Shown in pieces: positions 43,839-54,263 of a DNA stretch of 64,000 bases. Source of the DNA: Trichocoleus desertorum ATA4-8-CV12 (GTDB lineage: Bacteria > Cyanobacteriota > Cyanobacteriia > FACHB-46); contig JAHHIL010000006.1 in NCBI GenBank assembly GCA_019358975.1, positions 1 through 64,000 on the forward strand. Reading direction: 5' to 3'. The notes below the pieces were generated by a model. That model worked only from the letters and a program-made list of their open reading frames with translations, was not told the origin of the DNA and did no database searches. Position 1 is the stretch's first letter; each line of letters begins with the position of its first letter. The position numbers and the translations under genes were made by a program.

Positions 43839-45911
43839 ATGACGAATCGTCTGGCTCAAGCCCAAAGCCTCTACTTGCGGAAACATGCTGAGAACCCAAT
43901 TGATTGGTGGCCTTGGTGTGAGGAAGCCTTGGAAACAGCACGGCGAGACAACAAACCCATCTTTTTGTCGGTGGGCTACTCCAGTTGCCACTGGTGCACC
44001 GTCATGGAAGGAGAAGCCTTTTCTGATACGGCGATCGCAGACTACATGAACGCCAATTTCTTGCCGATCAAAGTCGATCGCGAAGAGCGCCCAGACCTGG
44101 ACAGCATCTATATGCAAACCGTGCAGATGATGACAGGGCAAGGCGGTTGGCCCTTGAATGTGTTCTTAGCTCCCGATGACCTAATTCCCTTTTATGGCGG
44201 CACCTACTTCCCCCTCGAAGCGCGGTATGGTCGCCCTGGATTTATGCAGGTGTTGCAAGCGATCCGTCGCTATTACGACAACGAACCCCAGAAAGTGCAG
44301 TCACTCAAGGAAGAATTGCTGGGGCATCTGCAAAGCTCTGCCTTGTTGAATCCAGGCCAAGAGTTAAATGACGAGTTGTTGCGGCAAGGGTTGGAGTACA
44401 ACACCGGGGTAGTCACGTCGGAGGGACACGGCCCCAGTTTCCCGATGATTCCTTATGCCGATATGGCCCTGCATGCCGTGCGATTTCAAGACCACTTGAA
44501 GTACGACGCCACCGACACTTGTACCAAACGGGGGCTGAACTTGGCTCTAGGTGGCATTTATGACCATGTAGGCGGCGGCTTCCATCGCTACACCGTAGAC
44601 CCCACTTGGACCGTGCCCCACTTTGAAAAGATGCTCTACGACAACGGGCAAATTGTGGAGTATTTGGCGAATTTATGGAGTGCGGGCATGCATGAGCCTG
44701 CATTTGAGCGGGCGATCGCGGGGACGGTGCAATGGTTGAAGCGAGAAATGACTGCGCCCCAAGGTTACTTTTATGCAGCTCAGGATGCCGATAGCTTTGC
44801 TACCCCCGATGAAGTGGAACCCGAAGAAGGCGCTTTCTATGTGTGGAGCTACAACGAACTCGAACAACTGCTGAGCGCCGAGGAACTTGCAGAGCTGACC
44901 CAGCAGTTTACCGTGACACGCAATGGCAACTTCGAGGGCCAGAATGTGTTGCAGCGTCGCCAACCCGGAATACTTAGTGACACCATAGAAGCCACTCTCG
45001 TCAAACTGTTCCAGGTGCGTTACGGAGCCGAGCCGCGATCGCTTACTACCTTTCCCCCCGCCCGCAATAATCAGGAAGCCAAAACCCAAAATTGGCCCGG
45101 ACGCATTCCTGCGGTCACAGATACCAAGATGATCGCGGCTTGGAACAGCTTGATGATCTCGGGATTGGCCCGTGCTGCCACCGTGTTCAATCAACCTGAA
45201 TATTTGCAACTGGCTGCTCAGGCGGCTAACTTTATTCGCCAACAACAATGGGCCGAAGGACGATTCCACCGCCTCAACTACGACGGCCAACCCCACGTCG
45301 CCGCTCAATCGGAAGATTACGCCCTGTTTATCAAGGCATTGCTGGATCTCCATCAATCTCGGCTAAGTGGAGAAGTTGCGGTAGAGACCCAGGCTTGGCT
45401 AGAAGCAGCGGTACAAGTGCAACAAGAATTCGACGATCGCCTGTGGAGTCCTGAGTTGGGTGGCTACTACAACACGGCTAGTGATGCTAGTCAAGATTTG
45501 CTGGTGCGGGAGCGTAGTTACGCTGACAACGCTACGCCTGCGGCCAATGGTATAGCGATCGCGAACCTAATTCGTCTAGCTTTGCTGACTGAGAATTTAG
45601 AGTATCTCGATCGGGCGGAGCAAGGGTTGCAAGCCTTCAGCAGCATTATGGAAAGTGCGCCTCAGGCTTGCCCTAGTTTATTTGTTGCTCTCGATTGGTA
45701 CCGCAACCAAACTCTAGTGCGAACCACCAGCGAGTACTTAGATCAGATCGCTCTGCAATATCTGCCGACAGCGGTTTATCTCCCAGAGCCAAATTTGCCA
45801 ACTGCTGCGATTGGCTTGGTCTGTCAAGGGCTAAGCTGCAAAGAGCCTGCGACCAGCTTCGAGCAACTGTGGGAACAACTGCTACAAAGCCAAATGCGAA
45901 CCACGGTTTAG
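43839..45911 (+). CDS. Thioredoxin-domain protein of the DUF255/YyaL (SPATA20-like) family
   Basis: A 690-residue protein. The N-terminal thioredoxin-like DUF255 domain has LRKHAENPIDWWPW, SVGYSSCHWCTVMEGEAF with the redox CHWC motif, NANFLPIKVDREERPDLDSI and GGWPLNVFLAPD. The rest is an alpha/alpha-barrel like the N-acylglucosamine epimerase/glycosidase fold, with GGIYDHVGGGFHRYTVD, WTVPHFEKMLYDNGQ and SYADNATPAANGIA. The family is widespread, from bacteria to animals, with unclear function. Length is normal. Confidence 0.92.
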   Translation: MTNRLAQAQSLYLRKHAENPIDWWPWCEEALETARRDNKPIFLSVGYSSCHWCTVMEGEAFSDTAIADYMNANFLPIKVDREERPDLDSIYMQTVQMMTGQGGWPLNVFLAPDDLIPFYGGTYFPLEARYGRPGFMQVLQAIRRYYDNEPQKVQSLKEELLGHLQSSALLNPGQELNDELLRQGLEYNTGVVTSEGHGPSFPMIPYADMALHAVRFQDHLKYDATDTCTKRGLNLALGGIYDHVGGGFHRYTVDPTWTVPHFEKMLYDNGQIVEYLANLWSAGMHEPAFERAIAGTVQWLKREMTAPQGYFYAAQDADSFATPDEVEPEEGAFYVWSYNELEQLLSAEELAELTQQFTVTRNGNFEGQNVLQRRQPGILSDTIEATLVKLFQVRYGAEPRSLTTFPPARNNQEAKTQNWPGRIPAVTDTKMIAAWNSLMISGLARAATVFNQPEYLQLAAQAANFIRQQQWAEGRFHRLNYDGQPHVAAQSEDYALFIKALLDLHQSRLSGEVAVETQAWLEAAVQVQQEFDDRLWSPELGGYYNTASDASQDLLVRERSYADNATPAANGIAIANLIRLALLTENLEYLDRAEQGLQAFSSIMESAPQACPSLFVALDWYRNQTLVRTTSEYLDQIALQYLPTAVYLPEPNLPTAAIGLVCQGLSCKEPATSFEQLWEQLLQSQMRTTV

Positions 45912-46174
45912 TCCGTGAACCAGTTCCAAGCAGGGGCGATCGCTGTGTGCAGTTGCTCATAGGCTCTCACTTAGAGAAAGAGCAAGCACTCACACAGCGC
46001 CCATCCCAAGAGAGAAAACACCATGAAGCAATACATCACGTACTCCATATCCCTATGACTCCATTACCATCTGCACCAAATCTTGCAGCGTTTTAGATTG
46101 CTACTTCAAGTTAAAAATTTGGCTCAGCCAGCACTTCTATCTGAAGTTCCAAGGTGAGACGGCATGGCATCTAA

Positions 46175-48106
46175 CTAGGGAGTTGGTTGCGGTGGGGCAA
46201 CAGGGCGAGGAGAAGTAGGCATGTTTCCAGCAGGAGGCGCGACGGGCGAGGTGGGCATCATCGGTGTATTCCAAGGTTGGTTCGCTACAGGCTGACTGGG
46301 CGGAATCCGTTCGATGGTAATCAAGGCTTCCATCACCGCTTTGACAATGGGTGCTGCCACCGTAGAACCGAAGGCATCATCTCCCTGCGGCTCATCAATT
46401 ACCGCTACCACCACATAGCGCGGAGCTTCGACGGGGAAAATGCCGACAAAGCTAGTGATTTTAGCGCGCTCATAATAGCCACCATTCGGATGTGCCTTTT
46501 GCGCGGTTCCGGTTTTACCCGCAATGCGATAACCAGGAATTTGAGCGGATTTTCCTGTGCCTTGAGCCACCACCGATTCCATCATGGCTAGCACGGTTCG
46601 CGAAGTTTCTGGCGAAAAAATTTGTTGCGGTGCAGGCAGAGAAGGCTGCCAATATGGTTGTCCTTCTGTGTTAAATAAGCCACGCACTAAATGAGGGGTA
46701 ACTAACTTACCACCGTTGGCCAAAGCTCCATGTAGCTGTACTAACTGGATAGGAGTGAGAGAAAAACCTTGACCAAAAGAAGTTGTCGCTGGCTCAATCG
46801 GTGAACTCGCAAACTGCGATCGCGGCTTCAGAGATCCAGCGATTTCAAACGGTAAATCAATCCCGACCGTTTGCCCCAAACCCAAGCGCTGCAACCAACT
46901 GTAGTAAATATCTGGCGGCATCTGCTGCACAATACGCACCATGCCTACGTTGCTGGAGAATTGTAGAATTTGAGCGATCGACAGTGGCCCTCGTGCGCCA
47001 ACATAATCGTAGTCATAGTCAGCGATCGGCCAACCATCGACGTAAATCTGGCCTTCGTCGTTGAACACACTATTGGGTTGAATCGCCCCAGATTCTAATG
47101 CGATCGCCACGTTCAACGGCTTAAAGGTAGACCCAGGTTCGTACAGATCGGTTAGTGCCCAATTCTTAAACAGCTCTACATTGAACTTGTAATACTGGTT
47201 GGGATCATAGGAAGGCTCCGAAACAAACGAGAGCAAGGAACCATCTCGCGCATCCATAACAATGACACTGCCTCGCTTGCCGTTAAACTGCTTGATTTGC
47301 TGCTGGAGCGAAAACCGAGCGGCGCGTTGCAAACGGCTATCGAGCGTGAGTTGGAGTCGTAGATCATCGACATGCAGGAAACCGCCAGGAACCTGGTCAG
47401 GAATTAAAGCTCCGCTGCCCGTACGACTGAGACGCACAGCCTGAACAGAGCGCTCTAATAACTTTTGCTGGCTATATTCCACCCCCGCTTGACCCTTGCG
47501 ATCGAGATTGACATAGCCAACCACATCGGCAAACAAGTCCTGTTGAGGATAGAGCCGCTGCTGATGACGAAGCAGCTCAACACCATCAATCTGCAAATCT
47601 TTAATTTGATCTGCAATATCTTCAGTCAGGGAGTACTCTACCTGGATGCCAGTATCAGTTCGATTGAATTGCTGAGTTAGTTTAGCGGTCGATTGCTTAA
47701 GTAATGGTGCCAACTTAGCCGCGATCGCCTCTTTCGCCTCACTAAATAAGCGAGGATGGGCGTAGAGCGTGTAAACAGGTTGGTCGATCGCTAAAACATT
47801 GCCGCCGCGATCCACAATAGGCCGCCGGGGAACAAAGGGTCGCAAATAAATCATTTGTTGATCTTGCGCCCGAACCTTTAGCTTCTCAGCCTCCACAATT
47901 TGCAGACGAAATAAATTGGCGATCAGCCCTAGCCCACTCGTCATCAACACAATCCATACCAACACCAACCGAAACTGGGAAGGCTGAGTCTGAACAGGAG
48001 GTAACGAACGCCAACGACCTCCGGCATCTTGCCAGGACTCATCCCCCGCTTCCAAATGGCGAGCTTGAGGAGAGTTAGGGGTGGAGGGAGGAACAGAAGA
48101 GGCCAT
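46175..48106 (-). CDS. ftsI: Septal transpeptidase (penicillin-binding protein 2/3, FtsI)
   Basis: Cross-links septal peptidoglycan. The 643-residue protein has one membrane anchor (about residues 44-66), the dimerisation region ([20 protein letters not shown]), and the transpeptidase with the SxxK serine in [13 protein letters not shown], the SxN motif in FSSNVGMV, and KTG in [10 protein letters not shown]. The C-terminal 50 residues are Pro-rich and specific to this type. The gene directly upstream (48161-48715) encodes an FtsL-like protein, and the two form an operon with 54 bp between them. Confidence 0.93.
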   Translation of the reverse strand: MASSVPPSTPNSPQARHLEAGDESWQDAGGRWRSLPPVQTQPSQFRLVLVWIVLMTSGLGLIANLFRLQIVEAEKLKVRAQDQQMIYLRPFVPRRPIVDRGGNVLAIDQPVYTLYAHPRLFSEAKEAIAAKLAPLLKQSTAKLTQQFNRTDTGIQVEYSLTEDIADQIKDLQIDGVELLRHQQRLYPQQDLFADVVGYVNLDRKGQAGVEYSQQKLLERSVQAVRLSRTGSGALIPDQVPGGFLHVDDLRLQLTLDSRLQRAARFSLQQQIKQFNGKRGSVIVMDARDGSLLSFVSEPSYDPNQYYKFNVELFKNWALTDLYEPGSTFKPLNVAIALESGAIQPNSVFNDEGQIYVDGWPIADYDYDYVGARGPLSIAQILQFSSNVGMVRIVQQMPPDIYYSWLQRLGLGQTVGIDLPFEIAGSLKPRSQFASSPIEPATTSFGQGFSLTPIQLVQLHGALANGGKLVTPHLVRGLFNTEGQPYWQPSLPAPQQIFSPETSRTVLAMMESVVAQGTGKSAQIPGYRIAGKTGTAQKAHPNGGYYERAKITSFVGIFPVEAPRYVVVAVIDEPQGDDAFGSTVAAPIVKAVMEALITIERIPPSQPVANQPWNTPMMPTSPVAPPAGNMPTSPRPVAPPQPTP

Positions 48107-48160
48107 AAATCCAACACATTAGCAGGACAGCACGGTCAGGCAAGGAGATACAGATCGCTG

Positions 48161-48715
48161 CTAATAGCCCAGCGGCGAAAATGCAGTAGGTTTTGCATCC
48201 TGTGGCGCAATCGGCGTAACGACAGGGGCAGGACGCTGAGGCGCAGGTTGCAGGAAAATTGTATTTGCTGGATTAGAAGGCACCAGTCCTGCTCTAGAAG
48301 TTTCTGCTTGTTGGGCAATTTGATTCTTCAGTACTTCGCTGGCTGCTGTCAATTGGCGCTCATTGCGCTGCAAGTTTTCTAGCTTGCGATACTCCTGGCT
48401 CCATAGCTGCTGCGAGTACACCGTCTGACCATATACAGAGAGCACAGCAATGGAGAGCGTCCCGGCCAAAATTGACAAACTACGCTGGGCTCCAATTAGC
48501 GATCGCAACCATAGAGGTAGCTGGCGATTGTTGGGTAAGCGCTTAACGTTAGCAGACTGAACCCGACGAGGAGCAACGGTTGGCTGTAGTTTCGTAATCG
48601 GGGTGACTTTCGGGCCACTCGGATAAATCACGGTTTGACTGATTTGACTTGTTTGACTCAGCTGACTGGGGGGCAAACGCCGAGGGGGAATTCTAGATTT
48701 TAGACCAACAGCCAT
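48161..48715 (-). CDS. FtsL-like bitopic cell-division protein (candidate)
   Basis: A 184-residue protein with a basic, Ser/Pro/Gln-rich cytoplasmic N-terminus (about 75 residues), one membrane helix (LSILAGTLSIAVLSVYGQTV, about residues 82-103), and a periplasmic coiled coil (WSQEYRKLENLQRNERQLTA ... VLKNQIAQQAE), ending in a Pro-rich tail. This is the FtsL/FtsB layout. It lies immediately upstream of ftsI, as ftsL does in many bacteria, which supports the call. The ATG at 48715 has AGGAG 8 bases upstream; a GTG at 48724 is in frame but badly spaced. FtsL sequences diverge strongly, so this is inferred from layout and position. Confidence 0.6.
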   Translation of the reverse strand: MAVGLKSRIPPRRLPPSQLSQTSQISQTVIYPSGPKVTPITKLQPTVAPRRVQSANVKRLPNNRQLPLWLRSLIGAQRSLSILAGTLSIAVLSVYGQTVYSQQLWSQEYRKLENLQRNERQLTAASEVLKNQIAQQAETSRAGLVPSNPANTIFLQPAPQRPAPVVTPIAPQDAKPTAFSPLGY

Positions 48716-48724
48716 AGACCTCAC

Positions 48725-49142
48725 TCCTAAAGCAGCAACGCGGCAAAGTTTGAGCAGTTTTGTGCCGCCAAATTAAATTCATACACCCACACTCATCAGC
48801 CATCCGAACTCTACGGATCTCTTAAGACCTGTTCGCACCTTCACTCAGGTTTGGCAATTTTTGGCAATTAGCTATTCTCTGAGGTTGTGGATAGGTTCTT
48901 AGTAGAGTCTTCAGCTAAGGCTACACAGCAGAATTGCTGTTATCTTAGCCTCATTACTTCCACTCAATTCACCCTAACGGTTTTAGTTTTCCTTACTTTC
49001 CAGTTTGGCTTCTAGAATCAATAAAATTACGAAGTATAAATATGCAATTGCTCAGTCTACTATCTAATTGGAATTTCAAATAAATCTAAAGGAAGATTTT
49101 TCTGAAATAACGACTACAGTCCTGCGAATCTACCCTAATCTT
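48725..49142. other. Intergenic between divergent genes
   Basis: This 418-bp stretch should hold the promoters of the ftsL-like/ftsI operon and the DUF3288 gene. It is AT-rich near 48960-49060, with no open frame that looks coding. The DUF3288 frame is open back to 49068, but that extension is not conserved-looking. Confidence 0.4.
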
Positions 49143-49436
49143 ATGGCCGCCAACTCAGAAAGCAAAGACCAGCAACACCCCCTATGGAGTCGCGATCGCC
49201 AAGTCATCAGTAGCTTGATTGAAGCAGAAGCCAGTGACTATAACTTGGTTGAGCTAGCACGGCTACGCATTCGCTACAAAGGCTTTCCCGGCGCACGGGA
49301 TATTCAGGCAGACCTCGACAAAGCTCTGGCCCAGTGGCAACTGAGCGAGGAGGAGTTATTTGCCAAAACTAGAGACATCCATGCTGCGGCTCAGGTTTAC
49401 AAGGGCCGTGGCTCCCAACGAGATGATTGGAGTTAA
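49143..49436 (+). CDS. DUF3288 family protein
   Basis: A 97-residue soluble protein. The body, with KDQQHPLWSRDRQVISSLIE, then NLVELARLRIRYKGFPGARD and LDKALAQWQLSEEELFAKTR, is the cyanobacteria-specific DUF3288 family. Function unknown. The ATG at 49143 is chosen because relatives start with a short polar segment before DQQHP; the frame is open to 49068. Confidence 0.85.
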   Translation: MAANSESKDQQHPLWSRDRQVISSLIEAEASDYNLVELARLRIRYKGFPGARDIQADLDKALAQWQLSEEELFAKTRDIHAAAQVYKGRGSQRDDWS

Positions 49437-49499
49437 TAGCTGAGTTTGGCTGCTAAGCAATGGCTGATTCACACTGCCGATTAGCTACCTGCTGATTAG

Positions 49500-50189
49500 C
49501 TACCTAAAGATTGGAAAAAACAAGTTGAAAGTACCCCTTTCAAACATGATAAAAAACCCTAAACCAATCAAAATAATTGGAACAAATGTATTACCATAAC
49601 GGGTAATTAATTGGATGATTGAGGGGTGACGAGTTAACCATTGTGCGATCAAACACCAAAGTCCTAGCAGCCCCAAAAACACCGAAAGTATGATCCCCAA
49701 ACCGTGGCGATCGCTACTGGCAAACAAGGGTACATAGATGCCAATGTTGTCACCCCCATTCGCGATCGTGGTGATCGCAACTGCATAAATTTTGGGGTTA
49801 AATAAACTCCGCCAACTGGTAGAAGCCGCTATTTGAGGGGATGCAGCCGGAGAACCACTAGCTGAGCTATCACTAACCAGGTGGATAGCCTGCCCATCAC
49901 TCGCTGCGGAGTCACGATGCCATAATTGGTTGATCCCCAAGGCGATCGGGACCAGTCCTAGCAGCCCCACCCAAGCTGAAGAAATCACCAAGCCACCTAA
50001 AAACCCTGGCAAGCTCGCCACAATCAGCACCATAAAGCCTAGGTACTGCCCTATGACAACATGACGCTTCCGGAACGTTGAGTTAACCTGCGAGAAAAAC
50101 AGGGTTAGCAACAACAGATCATCAAGATTCGTTGCGATAAAGGCCATCACCCCCGAAGTGAGGGTTACCCAAATTCCTGCCTGAGTCAC
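49500..50189 (-). CDS. CadD-type cadmium resistance transporter family protein
   Basis: A 229-residue membrane protein with five or six hydrophobic segments. FIATNLDDLLLLTLFFSQV near the start and ITTIANGGDNIGIYVPLFAS in the second half are the twin aspartate motifs of the CadD family. QYLGFMVLIVASLPGFLGG is also typical. CadD proteins are linked to cadmium or cation export, but in cyanobacteria the substrate is unproven. The start codon overlaps the stop of the MCE gene by four bases, so the two are translationally coupled, although no functional link is known. Confidence 0.88.
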   Translation of the reverse strand: MTQAGIWVTLTSGVMAFIATNLDDLLLLTLFFSQVNSTFRKRHVVIGQYLGFMVLIVASLPGFLGGLVISSAWVGLLGLVPIALGINQLWHRDSAASDGQAIHLVSDSSASGSPAASPQIAASTSWRSLFNPKIYAVAITTIANGGDNIGIYVPLFASSDRHGLGIILSVFLGLLGLWCLIAQWLTRHPSIIQLITRYGNTFVPIILIGLGFFIMFERGTFNLFFPIFR

Positions 50190-51496
50190 GGTGCCTTCTG
50201 TTCCCCCTGGGGAGCTACTAAGGGGCTGACAACCTGCTCTAGAGCTTTGGCTGTTTCTTGAGGTGTAGCTGGCGTTTCAATCAATCGCCTCAGATCGGCC
50301 TCCAGTTCACTCGAAGCGGGCGTCACAGCTTCCTGGTTTTGCTGATCTGAAGCAGGCACTGAGGTAGAAAGGGGCGCTAACACCTGAGCGAGTTGTGCTT
50401 GCCGTTGCAATTGTTCTGTGGAAGAAACCAAGCCACTTAATCCATTAATTAAGTTGCGCAGATTGTCACGGAAGGCTGGATCTCCCGTCAACTCATCCAG
50501 ATCAGCGGTAATTTTTTGAGCATTCTGAAAGGTCGCGCGCGCCGAATCTAGAGTTTGCTGCAACACAAGAACATTCGTAGGATTGTTGAGCGATTGAGAG
50601 ACATCCCGCAAGTTGGCGGAAGCTTGGATAGCATTCAGCGAGAGGGCTTCCAAATTATTCAGCAGAGTGCTTTGCTCAAATCGGCTTAATACTGGGCTAA
50701 AGCCCTGCACCGTTACTTGAAGTTGTTCACTGGTCTGCTGAATTGTGCTCAGGGTTTCGGCTAGTGTGTTGCGATTGCTAGTCACTAAGCCGCTGACTTG
50801 GTTGGCCGTTAGACCCACCTGGGTAGCCGCTTCGCTAAGGGCAGCAGCCGTAGTGACTGCTGAAGCAGAAACCGTGTTTAAGTTTGCTTGAGTTGATTGG
50901 CTGAGAACTGCCACTTCTTTAGACAACTGCGACACCGCCGCTGCCGCCTCCGCAGTATTTTTAGCAGCAGCGTTGACATTTGTGAAAAACGTAGGATCAC
51001 TATACAGGGCAGCAAACCTGATGCTGGCACGAATTAGTTCATCAACGCTAATGCCAATTTGACCTTTGAGCCGAGAGCCATCGCAGACGATCACTGCTGG
51101 ATCGCAGTTAGCAGCCAAGGGTCTAGCCGCGATCGCCCCTTGGGGTAAAATTTTACGCGGTGTAATATCAATCGACGTTTCACTAATCAAACCAGATTGA
51201 TTCGCCTCGACAATCACATCGCTAGGAATGACAAGATCGGACGAGGAAATCTGCAAGAGGACATCTACACCGTTGGGTCCTGGCCGTACTCCTTCGATTT
51301 TGCCAATCACCACGCCTCGATACCTGACTGGGGCTCCTTCCTGCAACCCAGCTACATTGGTAAATTCGACAATAACCTGGTAAGTACGATTTCCCACACT
51401 GAGACCTCGGAGCCAAAGAATCAACGCTCCAAATAGACCCAGACCTAACAAAATTAGTAAGCCGACTGAGCCTTCTCGAACGGTTCTGGTGCGCAT
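50186..51496 (-). CDS. MCE/MlaD family lipid-transport protein
   Basis: A 436-residue protein with an N-terminal membrane anchor (LLILLGLGLFGALILWL) and one MCE domain (about residues 38-120, YQVIVEFTNVAGLQEGAPVR, YRGVVIGKIEGVRPG and LVIPSDVIVEANQSGLISET). A long helical, Ala/Gln/Ser-rich region follows that should form a periplasmic helical tube or coiled coil. Homologues in plastids (TGD2) and Gram-negative bacteria (MlaD) move phospholipids between membranes. The matching ATPase gene is 64 bp upstream on the same strand. The permease (MlaE/TGD1) gene is not in the window. Confidence 0.9.
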   Translation of the reverse strand: MRTRTVREGSVGLLILLGLGLFGALILWLRGLSVGNRTYQVIVEFTNVAGLQEGAPVRYRGVVIGKIEGVRPGPNGVDVLLQISSSDLVIPSDVIVEANQSGLISETSIDITPRKILPQGAIAARPLAANCDPAVIVCDGSRLKGQIGISVDELIRASIRFAALYSDPTFFTNVNAAAKNTAEAAAAVSQLSKEVAVLSQSTQANLNTVSASAVTTAAALSEAATQVGLTANQVSGLVTSNRNTLAETLSTIQQTSEQLQVTVQGFSPVLSRFEQSTLLNNLEALSLNAIQASANLRDVSQSLNNPTNVLVLQQTLDSARATFQNAQKITADLDELTGDPAFRDNLRNLINGLSGLVSSTEQLQRQAQLAQVLAPLSTSVPASDQQNQEAVTPASSELEADLRRLIETPATPQETAKALEQVVSPLVAPQGEQKAP

Positions 51497-51560
51497 GCCT
51501 CGTGCCTCGTTGGTACTTCGTCAAATGGGCGTAGAACTAAGTGTCTCCAGGAAAAACCAC

Positions 51561-52388
51561 TTAACCAATCACCTGGATCGGTCCTTCTACACTGCCACTA
51601 AAAAATTGTCGAACTAAAGGGTGATCTGTAGTATCAATATCATTGACTGTGCCTTGCCACTGCACTTTACCTTGGTAAAGAAACACAATCCGATCGGCAG
51701 TCCGGCGAATCGTACTATCTTGGTGGGTCACCATAGCGTAGGAGCTACAGCCACCTTGTACGCTCTGTAGTTGCCGCACTAAATCTTCAATCACTGTCGA
51801 GGCAATCGGGTCTAGTCCCGCTGTGGGTTCGTCGTAGAGGAGGACTTCTGGGGAACCATCTGGATTGTCTGGATTTGCCATAATGGCACGGGCAAAACTC
51901 ACCCGTTTGCGCATCCCTCCAGAAAGCTCGGCAGGTAAGCGATCGCCAATCCCAGCGAGACCTACCATTTCCAATTTTTGATTGACTAACTCGCGAATGC
52001 GTCGTCGCGATAAATTGGAATGCTCGTACAGCAGGAAACCCACATTCTCTGCCACCGTTAGGGAGTCGAACAAAGCGGCTTGCTGAAATACCATGCCAAT
52101 CCCAATCGGGTCAGCGCTGTCTTCAATCAATCCTTGCCGTCGTTGTCCTTGCACATAAACTTCGCCTGCATCTGGTGCCAACAACCCCGCAATAATTCGC
52201 AAGATCGTTGACTTGCCAGTTCCAGAAGGGCCAATAATGGCTAGGGCTTCTCCGCGATGAATGGTTAGATCTGCATTATCCAACACCACATTTTTGCCAA
52301 ATGTTTTAGACACTCCTTTCAGTTCAATCAGTGGCTCAGCCATGGAGTTCAAATTAGCGTCTTTAAGTTCTGTCAGTGGCTCAGCCAT
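51561..52388 (-). CDS. ABC transporter ATPase of an MCE lipid-transport system
   Basis: A 275-residue ATPase of the MlaF/TGD3 type: Walker A GPSGTGKST, a QRRQG-containing insertion, the Q-loop GMVFQQAALFDSLTVAENVG, the signature LSGGMRKRVSFARAI, Walker B LLYDEPTAGLDP and the H-loop MVTHQD. The GGM in the signature and the PTAGLDPI motif are usual for this group. It is the partner of the MCE protein encoded next to it. The N-terminus is duplicated: MAEPLTELK is followed 15 residues later by MAEPLIELK, so two in-frame ATG starts (52388 and 52343) exist; the second gives the usual family length. Confidence 0.92.
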   Translation of the reverse strand: MAEPLTELKDANLNSMAEPLIELKGVSKTFGKNVVLDNADLTIHRGEALAIIGPSGTGKSTILRIIAGLLAPDAGEVYVQGQRRQGLIEDSADPIGIGMVFQQAALFDSLTVAENVGFLLYEHSNLSRRRIRELVNQKLEMVGLAGIGDRLPAELSGGMRKRVSFARAIMANPDNPDGSPEVLLYDEPTAGLDPIASTVIEDLVRQLQSVQGGCSSYAMVTHQDSTIRRTADRIVFLYQGKVQWQGTVNDIDTTDHPLVRQFFSGSVEGPIQVIG

Positions 52389-52390
52389 AG
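52319..52390. repeat. 45-bp offset direct duplication at the ATPase start
   Basis: CAGTGGCTCAGCCAT occurs twice, 45 bp apart (about 52329-52343 and 52374-52388), with further similarity to its left. It creates two in-frame starts for the ATPase gene. Confidence 0.75.
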
Positions 52391-52871
52391 GATGTCCGGG
52401 GAAGTTCTGGCAGGGAATTTAGTAACGTTTGTCAAACCTATGTCTCAGTTTGTACTTTTAGCTTCAAGTTCAATTTAAGTAATCCAGATTCCTACTGTAG
52501 CCAACTTCTGGCGATCGCTTTCATTGAGGGGCAACGCCTATAAACCTCAGATCGCCTGCTGGTGCCTGATCAACAGCAATTCATAGACGACGGTTCTGTC
52601 TTGCAATCTCAGCCTCTAAGATAGGCAGTAACGATATGAGTTTACAAGTTGATGCTGACTCACGTCAGTACTGCTTGGAGCGAAATAGCATCTATCAAAA
52701 TCGCTCTACCTAAGGGCCACCCAATTCTGAAGACTCATTCTTAAAGACAAAGTAGCAACTTTCGGGTCTCCCCTACAGTCAAATCGCTTCTAGAAGTGTA
52801 GTTGTGCTGTTAGAGTCAGAAGCGGTTGCTGCATATTTACCTATCCAGATGTTTTACCTCCTCGCTCAGCA
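52391..52871. other. Gene-free stretch between divergent genes
   Basis: This stretch of about 480 bp lies between the lipid-transporter ATPase gene and the yvcK gene. One HIP1 site is near 52512. No coding frame with an RBS. It presumably carries both promoters; I see nothing else. Confidence 0.4.
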
Positions 52872-54239
52872 ATGACAATTGGTTTATTAAAACAAGCCCT
52901 AAATGCCCTGACGCAGGAATCTCGCCAGCGCACGCCTTTGCGAGTTAGCCGCTGGTTCAAGTGGTTAGCACCTGGATTATTCGTTAAACGCTGGTTACTG
53001 CTGAGTGCCGGAGGTGTTCTCCTAACCAGCTTAGGCCTAGCCATCTGGATTAAGCTAACCCCAGTTTTCACCTTGATTCAGCTAGTCCAGAACTTTCTAG
53101 AATTTATTACAGAAATTATTCCTAGCTACATTAGCGGGCCGTTGGTAATCATCTTTGGCCTGTTGCTAATTTTGTGGGGGCAAACCCGAACGCTCGGTTC
53201 TATCACCGAGGTACTGATGCCAGAAGGAGATGAAGAGTTAGTCGATGTACTACTCAATCACCGTCGTCTCAATCGCGGTCCCAAAATTGTCACGGTGGGG
53301 GGCGGCACGGGCCTCTCTACCTTGCTGCGAGGCATGAAAACCTATAGTGCCAACATTACTGCGATCGTGACTGTAGCAGATGATGGTGGTTCCTCAGGCC
53401 GCTTGCGTCGTGAAATTGGGGTGTTGCCTCCCGGAGATATTCGCAACTGTCTCGCTGCTTTAGCTGACGAAGAGAGATTGGTGACGGAGCTATTTCAGTA
53501 TCGGTTCCGGGCTGGCGATGGACTCACAGGACACAGCTTTGGCAACTTGTTCTTAACGGCAATGAATGACATCACGGGGAACTTGGAGCAAGCGATCGCC
53601 GCCAGTTCTGAAGTTTTGGCGGTACGGGGTCGAGTTTTACCCGCAACGCTGAGTGATGTGCGCCTATGGGCCGAATTAGCCGATGGCCGTCGGATTGAGG
53701 GCGAATCTAGCATTACCGCCGCCCAAGGCAGCATCGTCAAAATTGGTTGTACCCCAGAAAACCCGCCTGCGTTACCCCGTGTATTGCAAGCTATCCGGGA
53801 AGCAGACTACATCATTATTGGCCCAGGTAGCCTTTACACCAGCGTTATTCCCAATTTGCTAGTCCCCGAAATTGCCGACGCGATCGCTCAGCGCAAGGTA
53901 CCCCGCATTTACGTCTGCAATATCATGACGCAACCGGGAGAAACCCAAGGCTACAGCGTAGCGGATCATATTCAGGCGATCGATGCGGCTTGTGGGCAAC
54001 GGCTGTTTGATGCGGTGCTGGTGCAAAGCAAAATCCCTTCGGCTCACGCCTTGATTCGCTATGCTCAAGAAGATTCTGAGCCAGTTGCACTCGATCGCCA
54101 GACCGTAAAAATGCTGGGCTGTCGGATTGTCCTTGCCAATGTCATGGACGAAGATGAACGCACCGGACTCGTGCGGCACAATTCCCAACGCTTGGCTCAA
54201 ATCCTGTTTCGCTGGTACACTCGCACACACAGTTTGTAG
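52872..54239 (+). CDS. YvcK/CofD-like UDP-GlcNAc-binding regulator
   Basis: A 455-residue protein. A cyanobacterial N-terminal extension carries two membrane helices (about residues 40-60 and 88-108). The YvcK domain follows from residue 135: [61 protein letters not shown] and [15 protein letters not shown]. YvcK proteins bind UDP-N-acetylglucosamine and influence wall synthesis and central metabolism. The membrane anchor suggests attachment to the inner membrane. tsaE follows 24 bp later, so they are probably cotranscribed. Confidence 0.9.
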   Translation: MTIGLLKQALNALTQESRQRTPLRVSRWFKWLAPGLFVKRWLLLSAGGVLLTSLGLAIWIKLTPVFTLIQLVQNFLEFITEIIPSYISGPLVIIFGLLLILWGQTRTLGSITEVLMPEGDEELVDVLLNHRRLNRGPKIVTVGGGTGLSTLLRGMKTYSANITAIVTVADDGGSSGRLRREIGVLPPGDIRNCLAALADEERLVTELFQYRFRAGDGLTGHSFGNLFLTAMNDITGNLEQAIAASSEVLAVRGRVLPATLSDVRLWAELADGRRIEGESSITAAQGSIVKIGCTPENPPALPRVLQAIREADYIIIGPGSLYTSVIPNLLVPEIADAIAQRKVPRIYVCNIMTQPGETQGYSVADHIQAIDAACGQRLFDAVLVQSKIPSAHALIRYAQEDSEPVALDRQTVKMLGCRIVLANVMDEDERTGLVRHNSQRLAQILFRWYTRTHSL

Positions 54240-54263
54240 CGCTTCTCTAGTGAGCGGGTTCTC

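Noticed and set aside
44673-45356. A 227-codon minus-strand frame opposite the DUF255 gene
   Set aside because: Antisense shadow created by codon bias of the real gene.
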